Assembly: GCA_963921405.1 (NCBI GenBank)
Contig: OY992896.1
Coordinates: 73,273,891-73,337,890 of the forward strand
DNA from: Cepaea hortensis
Taxonomy: Eukaryota; Mollusca; Gastropoda; Stylommatophora; Helicidae
Length of the DNA stretch: 64,000 nucleotides
Direction: 5' to 3'
The first letter of the stretch is position 1. Each line of letters begins with the position of its first letter. Position numbers and translations under genes: made by a program. Below the pieces are notes generated by a model. It was not told the DNA's origin and did not search any database. It was given only the letters and a program-made list of their open reading frames with translations. Of the stretch, positions 9,997 through 24,800 are shown piece by piece.

Positions 9997-10580
9997 CTCA
10001 TGATGGTGTTGTATGTCTAAGTATGTGATTTTCATACTGTTGGTAGGAAGGTGTCTACAAGTATGAGCTAGGAATTTGTATCTCATGGAGCTGTTGGTAG
10101 GAAGGTGTCTACAAGTATGAGCTAGGAATTTGTATCTCATGGAGCTGTTGGTAGGAGGGTGTCTACAAGTATGAGCTAGGAATTTGTATCTCATGGAGCT
10201 GTTGGTAGGAAGGTGTCTACAAGTATGAGCTAGGAATTTGTATCTCATGGAGCTGTTGGTAGGAGGGTGTCTACAAGTATGAGCTAGGAATTTGTATCTC
10301 ATGGAGCTGTTGGTAGGAGGGTGTCTACAAGTATGAGCTAGGAATTTGTATCTCATGGAGCTGTTGGTAGGAGGGTGTCTACAAGTATGAGCTAGGAATT
10401 TGCATCTCATGGAGCTGTTGGTAGGAAGGTGTCTACAAGTATGAGCTAGGAATTTGTATCTCATGGAGCTGTTGGTAGGAAGGTGTCTACAAGTACGAGC
10501 TAGGAATTTGTATCTCATGGAGCTGTTGGTAGGAAGGTGTCTACAAGTATGAGCTAGGAATTTGCATCTCATGGAGCTGT

Positions 10581-13500
10581 TGGTAGGAAGGTGTCTACAA
10601 GTATGAGCTAGGAATTTGTATCTCATGGAGCTGTTGGTAGGAAGGTGTCTACAAGTATGAGCTAGGAATTTGCATCTCATGGAGCTGTTGGTAGGAAGGT
10701 GTCTACAAGTATGAGCTAGGAATTTGTATCTCATGGAGCTGTTGGTAGGAAGGTGTCTACAAGTACGAGCTAGGAATTTGTATCTCATGGAGCTGTTGGT
10801 AGGAAGGTGTCTACAAGTATGAGCTAGGAATTTGCATCTCATGGAGCTGTTGGTAGGAAAGTGTCTACAAGTATGAGCTAGGAATTTGTATCTCATGGAG
10901 CTGTTGGTAGGAAGGTGTCTACAAGTATGAGCTAGGAATTTGTATCTCATGGAGCTGTTGGTAGGAAGGTGTCTACAAGTATGAGCTAGGAATTTGTATC
11001 TCATGGAGCTGTTGGTAGGAAGGTGTCTACAAGTATGAGCTAGGAATTTGTATCTCATGGAGCTGTTGGTAGGAAGGTGTCTACAAGTATGAGCTAGGAA
11101 TTTGTATCTCATGGAGCTGTTGGTAGGAAGGTGTCTACAAGTATGAGCTAGGAATTTGTATCTCATGGAGCTGTTGGTAGGAAGGTGTCTACAAGTATGA
11201 GCTAGGAATTTGTATCTCATGGAGCTGTTGGTAGGAAGGTGTCTACAAGTATGAGCTAGGAATTTGCATCTCATGGAGCTGTTGGTAGGAAGGTGTCTAC
11301 AAGTATGAGCTAGGAATTTGCATCTCATGGAGCTGTTGGTAGGAAGGTGTCTACAAGTATGAGCTAGGAATTTGCATCTCATGTAGCTGTTGGTAGGAAG
11401 GTGTCTACAAGTATGAGCTAGGAATTTGCATCTCATGGAGCTGTTGGTAGGAAGGTGTCTACAAGTATGAGCTAGGAATTTGCATCTCATGGAGCTGTTG
11501 GTAGGAAGGTGTCTACAAGTATGAGCTAGGAATTTGTATCTCATGGAGCTGTTGGTAGGAAGGTGTCTACAAGTATGAGCTAGGAATTTGCATCTCATGG
11601 AGCTGTTGGTAGGAAGGTGTCTACAAGTATGAGCTAGGAATTTGCATCTCATGGAGCTGTTGGTAGGAAGGTGTCTACAAGTATGAGCTAGGAATTTGTA
11701 TCTCATGGAGCTGTTGGTAGGAAGGTGTCTACAAGTATGAGCTAGGAATTTGTATCTCATGGAGCTGTTGGTAGGAGGGTGTCTACAAGTATGAGCTAGG
11801 AATTTGCATCTCATGGAGCTGTTGGTAGGAGGGTGTCTACAAGTATGAGCTAGGAATTTGCATCTCATGGAGCTGTTGGTAGGAGGGTGTCTACAAGTAT
11901 GAGCTAGGAATTTGTATCTCATGGAGCTGTTGGTAGGAAGGTGTCTACAAGTATGAGCTAAGAATTTGCATCTCATGGAGCTGTTGGTAGGAAGGTGTCT
12001 ACAAGTATGAGCTAGGAATTTGTATCTCATGGAGCTGTTGGTAGGAAGGTGTCTACAAGTATGAGCTAGGAATTTGTATCTCATGGAGCTGTTGGTAGGA
12101 AGGTGTCTACAAGTGTGAGCTAGGAATTTGTATCTCATGGAGCTGTTGGTAGGAAGGTGTCTACAAGTATGAGCTAGGAATTTGTATCTCATGGAGCTGT
12201 TGGTAGGAAGGTGTCTACAAGTATGAGCTAGGAATTTGTATCTCATGGAGCTGTTGGTAGGAAGGTGTCTACAAGTATGAGCTAGGAATTTGTATCTCAT
12301 GGAGCTGTTGGTAGGAAGGTGTCTACAAGTATGAGCTAGGAATTTGTATCTCATGGAGCTGTTGGTAGGAAGGTGTCTACAAGTATGAGCTAGGAATTTG
12401 CATCTCATGGAGCTGTTGGTAGGAGGGTGTCTACAAGTATGAGCTAGGAATTTGCATCTCATGGAGCTGTTGGTAGGAAGGTGTCTACAAGTATGAGCTA
12501 GGAATTTGTATCTCATGGAGCTGTTGGTAGGAAGGTGTCTACAAGTATGAGCTAGGAATTTGTATCTCATGGAGCTGTTGGTAGGAAGGTGTCTACAAGT
12601 ATGAGCTAGGAATTTGTATCTCATGGAGCTGTTGGTAGGAAGGTGTCTACAAGTATGAGCTAGGAATTTGTATCTCATGGAGCTGTTGGTAGGAAGGTGT
12701 CTACAAGTATGAGCTAGGAATTTGCATCTCATGGAGCTGTTGGTAGGAGGGTGTCTACAAGTATGAGCTAGGAATTTGCATCTCATGGAGCTGTTGGTAG
12801 GAGGGTGTCTAAATGTATGAGCTAGGAATTTGCATCTCATGGAGCTGTTGGTAGGAGGGTGTCTAAATGTATGAGCTAGGAATTTGTATCTCATGGAGCT
12901 GTTGGTATGAGGGTGTCTACAAGTATGAGCTAGGAATTTGCATCTCATGGAGCTGTTGGTAGGAGGGTGTCTACAAGTATGAGCTAGGAATTTGTATCTC
13001 ATGGAGCTGTTGGTACGAAGGTGTCTACAAGTATGAGCTAGGAATTTGCATCTCATGGAGCTGTTGGTAGGAGGGTGTCTAAATGTATGAGCTAGGAATT
13101 TGCATCTCATGGAGCTGTTGGTAGGAGGGTGTCTAAATGTATGAGCTAGGAATTTGCATCTCATGGAGCTGGTGGTAGGAGGGTGTCTACAAGTACGAGC
13201 TAGGAATTTGTATCTCATGGAGCTGTTGGTAGGAGGGTGTCTAAATGTATGAGCTAGGAATTTGCATCTCATGGAGCTGTTGGTAGGAGGGTGTCTAAAT
13301 GTATGAGCTAGGAATTTGCATCTCATGGAGCTGTTGGTAGGAGGGTGTCTAAATGTATGAGCTAGGAATTTGCATCTCATGGAGCTGTTGGTAGGAGGGT
13401 GTCTACAAGTACGAGCTAGGAATTTGTATCTCATGGAGCTGTTGGTAGGAGGGTGTCTAAATGTATGAGCTAGGAATTTGCATCTCATGGAGCTGTTGGT

Positions 13501-16500
13501 AGGAGGGTGTCTAAATGTATGAGCTAGGAATTTGCATCTCATGGAGCTGTTGGTAGGAGGGTGTCTACAAGTACGAGCTAGGAATTTGTATCTCATGGAG
13601 CTGTTGGTAGGAAGGTGTCTACAAGTATGAGCTAGGAATTTGTATCTCATGGAGCTGTTGGTAGGAAGGTGTCTACAAGTATGAGCTAGGAATTTGTATC
13701 TCATGGAGCTGTTGGTAGGAAGGTGTCTACAAGTATGAGCTAGGAATTTGTATCTCATGGAGCTGTTGGTAGGAAGGTGTCTACAAGTATGAGCTAGGAA
13801 TTTGCATCTCATGGAGCTGTTGGTAGGAGGGTGTCTACAAGTATGAGCTAGGAATTTGCATCTCATGGAGCTGTTGGTAGGAGGGTGTCTAAATGTATGA
13901 GCTAGGAATTTGCATCTCATGGAGCTGTTGGTAGGAGGGTGTCTAAATGTATGAGCTAGGAATTTGTATCTCATGGAGCTGTTGGTATGAGGGTGTCTAC
14001 AAGTATGAGCTAGGAATTTGCATCTCATGGAGCTGTTGGTAGGACGGTGTCTACAAGTATGAGCTAGGAATTTGTATCTCATGGAGCTGTTGGTACGAAG
14101 GTGTCTACAAGTATGAGCTAGGAATTTGCATCTCATGGAGCTGTTGGTAGGAGGGTGTCTAAATGTATGAGCTAGGAATTTGCATCTCATGGAGCTGTTG
14201 GTAGGAGGGTGTCTAAATGTATGAGCTAGGAATTTGCATCTCATGGAGCTGGTGGTAGGAGGGTGTCTACAAGTACGAGCTAGGAATTTGTATCTCATGG
14301 AGCTGTTGGTAGGAGGGTGTCTAAATGTATGAGCTAGGAATTTGCATCTCATGGAGCTGTTGGTAGGAGGGTGTCTACAAGTATGAGCTAGGAATTTGCA
14401 TCTCATGGAGCTGTTGGTAGGAGGGTGTCTAAATGTATGAGCTAGGAATTTGCATCTCATGGAGCTGTTGGTAGGAGGGTGTCTAAATGTATGAGCTAGG
14501 AATTTGTATCTCATGGAGCTGTTGGTATGAGGGTGTCTACAAGTATGAGCTAGGAATTTGCATCTCATGGAGCTGTTGGTAGGAGGGTGTCTACAAGTAT
14601 GAGCTAGGAATTTGTATCTCATGGAGCTGTTGGTACGAAGGTGTCTACAAGTATGAGCTAGGAATTTGCATCTCATGGAGCTGTTGGTAGGAGGGTGTCT
14701 AAATGTATGAGCTAGGAATTTGCATCTCATGGAGCTGTTGGTAGGAGGGTGTCTAAATGTATGAGCTAGGAATTTGCATCTCATGGAGCTGGTGGTAGGA
14801 GGGTGTCTACAAGTACGAGCTAGGAATTTGTATCTCATGGAGCTGTTGGTAGGAGGGTGTCTAAATGTATGAGCTAGGAATTTGCATCTCATGGAGCTGT
14901 TGGTAGGAGGGTGTCTAAATGTATGAGCTAGGAATTTGCATCTCATGGAGCTGTTGGTAGGAGGGTGTCTAAATGTATGAGCTAGGAATTTGCATCTCAT
15001 GGAGCTGTTGGTAGGAGGGTGTCTACAAGTACGAGCTAGGAATTTGTATCTCATGGAGCTGTTGGTAGGAGGGTGTCTAAATGTATGAGCTAGGAATTTG
15101 CATCTCATGGAGCTGTTGGTAGGAGGGTGTCTAAATGTATGAGCTAGGAATTTGCATCTCATGGAGCTGTTGGTAGGAGGGTGTCTACAAGTACGAGCTA
15201 GGAATTTGTATCTCATGGAGCTGTTGGTAGGAGGGTGTCTAAATGTATGAGCTAGGAATTTGCATCTCATGGAGCTGTTGGTAGGAGGGTGTCTAAATGT
15301 ATGAGCTAGGAATTTGCATCTCATGGAGCTGTTGGTAGGAGGGTGTCTAAATGTATGAGCTAGGAATTTGCATCTCATGGAGCTGTTGGTAGGAGGGTGT
15401 CTACAAGTACGAGCTAGGAATTTGTATCTCATGGAGCTGTTGGTAGGAGGGTGTCTAAATGTATGAGCTAGGAATTTGCATCTCATGGAGCTGTTGGTAG
15501 GAGGGTGTCTAAATGTATGAGCTAGGAATTTGCATCTCATGGAGCTGTTGATAGGAGGGTGTCTAAATGTATGAGCTAGGAATTTGTATCTCATGGAGCT
15601 GTTGGTAGGAGGGTGTCTAAATGTATGAGTTAGGAATTTGCATCTCATGGAGCTGTTGGTAGGAGGGTGTCTAAATGTATGAGCTAGGAATTTGCATCTC
15701 ATGGAGCTGTTGGTAGGAGGGTGTCTAAATGTATGAGCTAGGAATTTGCATCTCATGGAGCTGTTGGTAGGAGGGTGTCTAAATGTATGAGCTAGGAATT
15801 TGCATCTCATGGAGCTGTTGGTAGGAGGGTGTCTAAATGTATGAGCTAGGAATTTGCATCTCATGGAGCTGTTGGTAGGAGGGTGTCTAAATGTATGAGC
15901 TAGGAATTTGCATCTCATGGAGCTGTTGGTAGGAGGGTGTCTAAATGTATGAGCTAGGAATTTGCATCTCATGGAGCTGTTGGTAGGAGGGTGTCTACAA
16001 GTACGAGCTAGGAATTTGTATCTCATGGAGCTGTTGGTAGGAGGGTGTCTAAATGTATGAGCTAGGAATTTGCATCTCATGGAGCTGTTGGTAGGAGGGT
16101 GTCTAAATGTATGAGCTAGGAATTTGCATCTCATGGAGCTGTTGGTAGGAGGGTGTCTAAATGTATGAGCTAGGAATTTGCATCTCATGGAGCTGTTGGT
16201 AGGAGGGTGTCTACAAGTACGAGCTAGGAATTTGTATCTCATGGAGCTGTTGGTAGGAGGGTGTCTAAATGTATGAGCTAGGAATTTGCATCTCATGGAG
16301 CTGTTGGTAGGAGGGTGTCTAAATGTATGAGCTAGGAATTTGCATCTCATGGAGCTGTTGGTAGGAGGGTGTCTAAATGTATGAGCTAGGAATTTGCATC
16401 TCATGGAGCTGGTGGTAGGAGGGTGTCTACAAGTACGAGCTAGGAATTTGTATCTCATGGAGCTGTTGGTAGGAGGGTGTCTAAATGTATGAGCTAGGAA

Positions 16501-18839
16501 TTTGCATCTCATGGAGCTGTTGGTAGGAGGGTGTCTACAAGTATGAGCTAGGAATTTGCATCTCATGGAGCTGTTGGTAGGAGGGTGTCTAAATGTATGA
16601 GCTAGGAATTTGCATCTCATGGAGCTGTTGGTAGGAGGGTGTCTAAATGTATGAGCTAGGAATTTGTATCTCATGGAGCTGTTGGTATGAGGGTGTCTAC
16701 AAGTATGAGCTAGAATTTGCATCTCATGGAGCTGTTGGTAGGAGGGTGTCTACAAGTATGAGCTAGGAATTTGTATCTCATGGAGCTGTTGGTACGAAGG
16801 TGTCTACAAGTATGAGCTAGGAATTTGCATCTCATGGAGCTGTTGGTAGGAGGGTGTCTAAATGTATGAGCTAGGAATTTGCATCTCATGGAGCTGTTGG
16901 TAGGAGGGTGTCTAAATGTATGAGCTAGGAATTTGCATCTCATGGAGCTGTGGTAGGAGGGTGTCTACAAGTACGAGCTAGGAATTTGTATCTCATGGAG
17001 CTGTTGGTAGGAGGGTGTCTAAATGTATGAGCTAGGAATTTGCATCTCATGGAGCTGTTGGTAGGAGGGTGTCTAAATGTATGAGCTAGGAATTTGCATC
17101 TCATGGAGCTGTTGGTAGGAGGGTGTCTAAATGTATGAGCTAGGAATTTGCATCTCATGGAGCTGTTGGTAGGAGGGTGTCTACAAGTACGAGCTAGGAA
17201 TTTGTATCTCATGGAGCTGTTGGTAGGAGGGTGTCTAAATGTATGAGCTAGGAATTTGCATCTCATGGAGCTGTTGTAGGAGGGTGTCTAAATGTATGAG
17301 CTAGGAATTTGCATCTCATGGAGCTGTTGGTAGGAGGGTGTCTACAAGTACGAGCTAGGAATTTGTATCTCATGGAGCTGTTGGTAGGAGGGTGTCTAAA
17401 TGTATGAGCTAGGAATTTGCATCTCATGGAGCTGTTGGTAGGAGGGTGTCTAAATGTATGAGCTAGGAATTTGCATCTCATGGAGCTGTTGGTAGGAGGG
17501 TGTCTAAATGTATGAGCTAGGAATTTGCATCTCATGGAGCTGTTGGTAGGAGGGTGTCTACAAGTACGAGCTAGGAATTTGTATCTCATGGAGCTGTTGG
17601 TAGGAGGGTGTCTAAATGTATGAGCTAGGAATTTGCATCTCATGGAGCTGTTGGTAGGAGGGTGTCTAAATGTATGAGCTAGGAATTTGCATCTCATGGA
17701 GCTGTTGATAGGAGGGTGTCTAAATGTATGAGCTAGGAATTTGTATCTCATGGAGCTGTTGGTAGGAGGGTGTCTAAATGTATGAGTTAGGAATTTGCAT
17801 CTCATGGAGCTGTTGGTAGGAGGGTGTCTAAATGTATGAGCTAGGAATTTGCATCTCATGGAGCTGTTGGTAGGAGGGTGTCTAAATGTATGAGCTAGGA
17901 ATTTGCATCTCATGGAGCTGTTGGTAGGAGGGTGTCTAAATGTATGAGCTAGGAATTTGCATCTCATGGAGCTGTTGGTAGGAGGGTGTCTAAATGTATG
18001 AGCTAGGAATTTGCATCTCATGGAGCTGTTGGTAGGAGGGTGTCTAAATGTATGAGCTAGGAATTTGCATCTCATGGAGCTGTTGGTAGGAGGGTGTCTA
18101 AATGTATGAGCTAGGAATTTGCATCTCATGGAGCTGTTGGTAGGAGGGTGTCTAAATGTATGAGCTAGGAATTTGCATCTCATGGAGCTGTTGGTATGAG
18201 GGTGTCTAAAAGTACAAGCTAGGAATTTGCATATCATGGACCTGTTGGTATGAGGGTGTCTAAAAGTACAAGCTAGGAATTTGCATCTCATGGAGCTGTT
18301 GGTAGGAGGGTGTCTAAATGTATGAGCTAGGAATTTGCATCTCATGGAGCTGTTGGTAGGAGGGTGTCTAAATGTATGAGCTAGGAATTTGCATCTCATG
18401 GAGCTGTTGGTAGGAGGGTGTCTAAATGTATGAGCTAGGAATTTGCATCTCATGGAGCTGTTGGTAGGAGGGTGTCTAAATGTATGAGCTAGGAATTTGC
18501 ATCTCATGGAGCTGTTGGTAGGAGGGTGTCTAAATGTATGAGCTAGGAATTTGCATCTCATGGAGCTGTTGGTATGAGGGTGTCTAAAAGTACAAGCTAG
18601 GAATTTGCATATCATGGACCTGTTGGTATGAGGGTGTCTAAAAGTACAAGCTAGGAATTTGCATCTCATGGAGCTGTTGGTAGGAGGGTGTCTAAATGTA
18701 TGAGCTAGGAATTTGCATCTCATGGAACTGTTGGTAGGAGGGTGTCTAAATGTATGAGCTAGGAATTTTCATCTCATGGAGCTGTTGGTAGGAGGGTGTC
18801 TAAATGTATGAGCTAGGAATTTGCATCTCATGGAGCTGT
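10581..18839. repeat. Array block A (8,259 bp): left copy of a segmental duplication
   Basis: Rare variants in block A recur exactly 8,259 bp further right: GGAAAGTGTC at 10856/19115, the CATGTAGCTG variant at 11380/19640, AAGTGTGAGC at 12111/20370, GCTGGTGGTAGG at 13168/21427 and GCTGTTGATAGG at 15544/23803. From about 16310 onward the matching offset drops to about 6,102 bp (GCTGTTGATAGG 17701/23803; CATGGAACTG 18721/24823). The difference is the extra 2,157 bp inside block A. 8,259 is 153 units minus three single-base losses. Confidence 0.9.
14150..18130. repeat. Extra 40-unit (about 2.16-kb) internal duplication in block A
   Basis: The interval corresponding to block B 22410-24240 is present twice in block A, at about 14150-15980 and about 16310-18130. 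They are separated by some six units (15980-16310) that follow a third register and resemble 15190-15500 at +810 bp. GCTGGTGGTAGG at 14248 recurs at 16408, an offset of 2,160 bp (40 units). Boundaries are approximate because neighbouring units are identical. Confidence 0.8.
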
Positions 18840-21800
18840 TGGTAGGAAGGTGTCTACAAGTATGAGCTAGGAATTTGTATCTCATGGAGCTGTTGGTAGG
18901 AAGGTGTCTACAAGTATGAGCTAGGAATTTGCATCTCATGGAGCTGTTGGTAGGAAGGTGTCTACAAGTATGAGCTAGGAATTTGTATCTCATGGAGCTG
19001 TTGGTAGGAAGGTGTCTACAAGTACGAGCTAGGAATTTGTATCTCATGGAGCTGTTGGTAGGAAGGTGTCTACAAGTATGAGCTAGGAATTTGCATCTCA
19101 TGGAGCTGTTGGTAGGAAAGTGTCTACAAGTATGAGCTAGGAATTTGTATCTCATGGAGCTGTTGGTAGGAAGGTGTCTACAAGTATGAGCTAGGAATTT
19201 GTATCTCATGGAGCTGTTGGTAGGAAGGTGTCTACAAGTATGAGCTAGGAATTTGTATCTCATGGAGCTGTTGGTAGGAAGGTGTCTACAAGTATGAGCT
19301 AGGAATTTGTATCTCATGGAGCTGTTGGTAGGAAGGTGTCTACAAGTATGAGCTAGGAATTTGTATCTCATGGAGCTGTTGGTAGGAAGGTGTCTACAAG
19401 TATGAGCTAGGAATTTGTATCTCATGGAGCTGTTGGTAGGAAGGTGTCTACAAGTATGAGCTAGGAATTTGTATCTCATGGAGCTGTTGGTAGGAAGGTG
19501 TCTACAAGTATGAGCTAGGAATTTGCATCTCATGGAGCTGTTGGTAGGAAGGTGTCTACAAGTATGAGCTAGGAATTTGCATCTCATGGAGCTGTTGGTA
19601 GGAAGGTGTCTACAAGTATGAGCTAGGAATTTGCATCTCATGTAGCTGTTGGTAGGAAGGTGTCTACAAGTATGAGCTAGGAATTTGCATCTCATGGAGC
19701 TGTTGGTAGGAAGGTGTCTACAAGTATGAGCTAGGAATTTGCATCTCATGGAGCTGTTGGTAGGAAGGTGTCTACAAGTATGAGCTAGGAATTTGTATCT
19801 CATGGAGCTGTTGGTAGGAAGGTGTCTACAAGTATGAGCTAGGAATTTGCATCTCATGGAGCTGTTGGTAGGAAGGTGTCTACAAGTATGAGCTAGGAAT
19901 TTGCATCTCATGGAGCTGTTGGTAGGAAGGTGTCTACAAGTATGAGCTAGGAATTTGTATCTCATGGAGCTGTTGGTAGGAAGGTGTCTACAAGTATGAG
20001 CTAGGAATTTGTATCTCATGGAGCTGTTGGTAGGAGGGTGTCTACAAGTATGAGCTAGGAATTTGCATCTCATGGAGCTGTTGGTAGGAGGGTGTCTACA
20101 AGTATGAGCTAGGAATTTGCATCTCATGGAGCTGTTGGTAGGAGGGTGTCTACAAGTATGAGCTAGGAATTTGTATCTCATGGAGCTGTTGGTAGGAAGG
20201 TGTCTACAAGTATGAGCTAAGAATTTGCATCTCATGGAGCTGTTGGTAGGAAGGTGTCTACAAGTATGAGCTAGGAATTTGTATCTCATGGAGCTGTTGG
20301 TAGGAAGGTGTCTACAAGTATGAGCTAGGAATTTGTATCTCATGGAGCTGTTGGTAGGAAGGTGTCTACAAGTGTGAGCTAGGAATTTGTATCTCATGGA
20401 GCTGTTGGTAGGAAGGTGTCTACAAGTATGAGCTAGGAATTTGTATCTCATGGAGCTGTTGGTAGGAAGGTGTCTACAAGTATGAGCTAGGAATTTGTAT
20501 CTCATGGAGCTGTTGGTAGGAAGGTGTCTACAAGTATGAGCTAGGAATTTGTATCTCATGGAGCTGTTGGTAGGAAGGTGTCTACAAGTATGAGCTAGGA
20601 ATTTGTATCTCATGGAGCTGTTGGTAGGAAGGTGTCTACAAGTATGAGCTAGGAATTTGCATCTCATGGAGCTGTTGGTAGGAGGGTGTCTACAAGTATG
20701 AGCTAGGAATTTGCATCTCATGGAGCTGTTGGTAGGAAGGTGTCTACAAGTATGAGCTAGGAATTTGTATCTCATGGAGCTGTTGGTAGGAAGGTGTCTA
20801 CAAGTATGAGCTAGGAATTTGTATCTCATGGAGCTGTTGGTAGGAAGGTGTCTACAAGTATGAGCTAGGAATTTGTATCTCATGGAGCTGTTGGTAGGAA
20901 GGTGTCTACAAGTATGAGCTAGGAATTTGTATCTCATGGAGCTGTTGGTAGGAAGGTGTCTACAAGTATGAGCTAGGAATTTGCATCTCATGGAGCTGTT
21001 GGTAGGAGGGTGTCTACAAGTATGAGCTAGGAATTTGCATCTCATGGAGCTGTTGGTAGGAGGGTGTCTAAATGTATGAGCTAGGAATTTGCATCTCATG
21101 GAGCTGTTGGTAGGAGGGTGTCTAAATGTATGAGCTAGGAATTTGTATCTCATGGAGCTGTTGGTATGAGGGTGTCTACAAGTATGAGCTAGGAATTTGC
21201 ATCTCATGGAGCTGTTGGTAGGAGGGTGTCTACAAGTATGAGCTAGGAATTTGTATCTCATGGAGCTGTTGGTACGAAGGTGTCTACAAGTATGAGCTAG
21301 GAATTTGCATCTCATGGAGCTGTTGGTAGGAGGGTGTCTAAATGTATGAGCTAGGAATTTGCATCTCATGGAGCTGTTGGTAGGAGGGTGTCTAAATGTA
21401 TGAGCTAGGAATTTGCATCTCATGGAGCTGGTGGTAGGAGGGTGTCTACAAGTACGAGCTAGGAATTTGTATCTCATGGAGCTGTTGGTAGGAGGGTGTC
21501 TAAATGTATGAGCTAGGAATTTGCATCTCATGGAGCTGTTGGTAGGAGGGTGTCTAAATGTATGAGCTAGGAATTTGCATCTCATGGAGCTGTTGGTAGG
21601 AGGGTGTCTAAATGTATGAGCTAGGAATTTGCATCTCATGGAGCTGTTGGTAGGAGGGTGTCTACAAGTACGAGCTAGGAATTTGTATCTCATGGAGCTG
21701 TTGGTAGGAGGGTGTCTAAATGTATGAGCTAGGAATTTGCATCTCATGGAGCTGTTGGTAGGAGGGTGTCTAAATGTATGAGCTAGGAATTTGCATCTCA

Positions 21801-24800
21801 TGGAGCTGTTGGTAGGAGGGTGTCTACAAGTACGAGCTAGGAATTTGTATCTCATGGAGCTGTTGGTAGGAAGGTGTCTACAAGTATGAGCTAGGAATTT
21901 GTATCTCATGGAGCTGTTGGTAGGAAGGTGTCTACAAGTATGAGCTAGGAATTTGTATCTCATGGAGCTGTTGGTAGGAAGGTGTCTACAAGTATGAGCT
22001 AGGAATTTGTATCTCATGGAGCTGTTGGTAGGAAGGTGTCTACAAGTATGAGCTAGGAATTTGCATCTCATGGAGCTGTTGGTAGGAGGGTGTCTACAAG
22101 TATGAGCTAGGAATTTGCATCTCATGGAGCTGTTGGTAGGAGGGTGTCTAAATGTATGAGCTAGGAATTTGCATCTCATGGAGCTGTTGGTAGGAGGGTG
22201 TCTAAATGTATGAGCTAGGAATTTGTATCTCATGGAGCTGTTGGTATGAGGGTGTCTACAAGTATGAGCTAGGAATTTGCATCTCATGGAGCTGTTGGTA
22301 GGAGGGTGTCTACAAGTATGAGCTAGGAATTTGTATCTCATGGAGCTGTTGGTACGAAGGTGTCTACAAGTATGAGCTAGGAATTTGCATCTCATGGAGC
22401 TGTTGGTAGGAGGGTGTCTAAATGTATGAGCTAGGAATTTGCATCTCATGGAGCTGTTGGTAGGAGGGTGTCTAAATGTATGAGCTAGGAATTTGCATCT
22501 CATGGAGCTGGTGGTAGGAGGGTGTCTACAAGTACGAGCTAGGAATTTGTATCTCATGGAGCTGTTGGTAGGAGGGTGTCTAAATGTATGAGCTAGGAAT
22601 TTGCATCTCATGGAGCTGTTGGTAGGAGGGTGTCTACAAGTATGAGCTAGGAATTTGCATCTCATGGAGCTGTTGGTAGGAGGGTGTCTAAATGTATGAG
22701 CTAGGAATTTGCATCTCATGGAGCTGTTGGTAGGAGGGTGTCTAAATGTATGAGCTAGGAATTTGTATCTCATGGAGCTGTTGGTATGAGGGTGTCTACA
22801 AGTATGAGCTAGGAATTTGCATCTCATGGAGCTGTTGGTAGGAGGGTGTCTACAAGTATGAGCTAGGAATTTGTATCTCATGGAGCTGTTGGTACGAAGG
22901 TGTCTACAAGTATGAGCTAGGAATTTGCATCTCATGGAGCTGTTGGTAGGAGGGTGTCTAAATGTATGAGCTAGGAATTTGCATCTCATGGAGCTGTTGG
23001 TAGGAGGGTGTCTAAATGTATGAGCTAGGAATTTGCATCTCATGGAGCTGGTGGTAGGAGGGTGTCTACAAGTACGAGCTAGGAATTTGTATCTCATGGA
23101 GCTGTTGGTAGGAGGGTGTCTAAATGTATGAGCTAGGAATTTGCATCTCATGGAGCTGTTGGTAGGAGGGTGTCTAAATGTATGAGCTAGGAATTTGCAT
23201 CTCATGGAGCTGTTGGTAGGAGGGTGTCTAAATGTATGAGCTAGGAATTTGCATCTCATGGAGCTGTTGGTAGGAGGGTGTCTACAAGTACGAGCTAGGA
23301 ATTTGTATCTCATGGAGCTGTTGGTAGGAGGGTGTCTAAATGTATGAGCTAGGAATTTGCATCTCATGGAGCTGTTGGTAGGAGGGTGTCTAAATGTATG
23401 AGCTAGGAATTTGCATCTCATGGAGCTGTTGGTAGGAGGGTGTCTACAAGTACGAGCTAGGAATTTGTATCTCATGGAGCTGTTGGTAGGAGGGTGTCTA
23501 AATGTATGAGCTAGGAATTTGCATCTCATGGAGCTGTTGGTAGGAGGGTGTCTAAATGTATGAGCTAGGAATTTGCATCTCATGGAGCTGTTGGTAGGAG
23601 GGTGTCTAAATGTATGAGCTAGGAATTTGCATCTCATGGAGCTGTTGGTAGGAGGGTGTCTACAAGTACGAGCTAGGAATTTGTATCTCATGGAGCTGTT
23701 GGTAGGAGGGTGTCTAAATGTATGAGCTAGGAATTTGCATCTCATGGAGCTGTTGGTAGGAGGGTGTCTAAATGTATGAGCTAGGAATTTGCATCTCATG
23801 GAGCTGTTGATAGGAGGGTGTCTAAATGTATGAGCTAGGAATTTGTATCTCATGGAGCTGTTGGTAGGAGGGTGTCTAAATGTATGAGTTAGGAATTTGC
23901 ATCTCATGGAGCTGTTGGTAGGAGGGTGTCTAAATGTATGAGCTAGGAATTTGCATCTCATGGAGCTGTTGGTAGGAGGGTGTCTAAATGTATGAGCTAG
24001 GAATTTGCATCTCATGGAGCTGTTGGTAGGAGGGTGTCTAAATGTATGAGCTAGGAATTTGCATCTCATGGAGCTGTTGGTAGGAGGGTGTCTAAATGTA
24101 TGAGCTAGGAATTTGCATCTCATGGAGCTGTTGGTAGGAGGGTGTCTAAATGTATGAGCTAGGAATTTGCATCTCATGGAGCTGTTGGTAGGAGGGTGTC
24201 TAAATGTATGAGCTAGGAATTTGCATCTCATGGAGCTGTTGGTAGGAGGGTGTCTAAATGTATGAGCTAGGAATTTGCATCTCATGGAGCTGTTGGTATG
24301 AGGGTGTCTAAAAGTACAAGCTAGGAATTTGCATATCATGGACCTGTTGGTATGAGGGTGTCTAAAAGTACAAGCTAGGAATTTGCATCTCATGGAGCTG
24401 TTGGTAGGAGGGTGTCTAAATGTATGAGCTAGGAATTTGCATCTCATGGAGCTGTTGGTAGGAGGGTGTCTAAATGTATGAGCTAGGAATTTGCATCTCA
24501 TGGAGCTGTTGGTAGGAGGGTGTCTAAATGTATGAGCTAGGAATTTGCATCTCATGGAGCTGTTGGTAGGAGGGTGTCTAAATGTATGAGCTAGGAATTT
24601 GCATCTCATGGAGCTGTTGGTAGGAGGGTGTCTAAATGTATGAGCTAGGAATTTGCATCTCATGGAGCTGTTGGTATGAGGGTGTCTAAAAGTACAAGCT
24701 AGGAATTTGCATATCATGGACCTGTTGGTATGAGGGTGTCTAAAAGTACAAGCTAGGAATTTGCATCTCATGGAGCTGTTGGTAGGAGGGTGTCTAAATG

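Noticed and set aside
9907..16722. 2271-residue minus-strand open frame, and the similar ones at 17263-18723, 18769-24825 and 24871-26175
   Set aside because: They are translations of the 54-bp array. Openness follows from the period being a multiple of three, changes among units are mostly replacement changes, and single-base losses and stops interrupt them. There is no independent sign of a gene.
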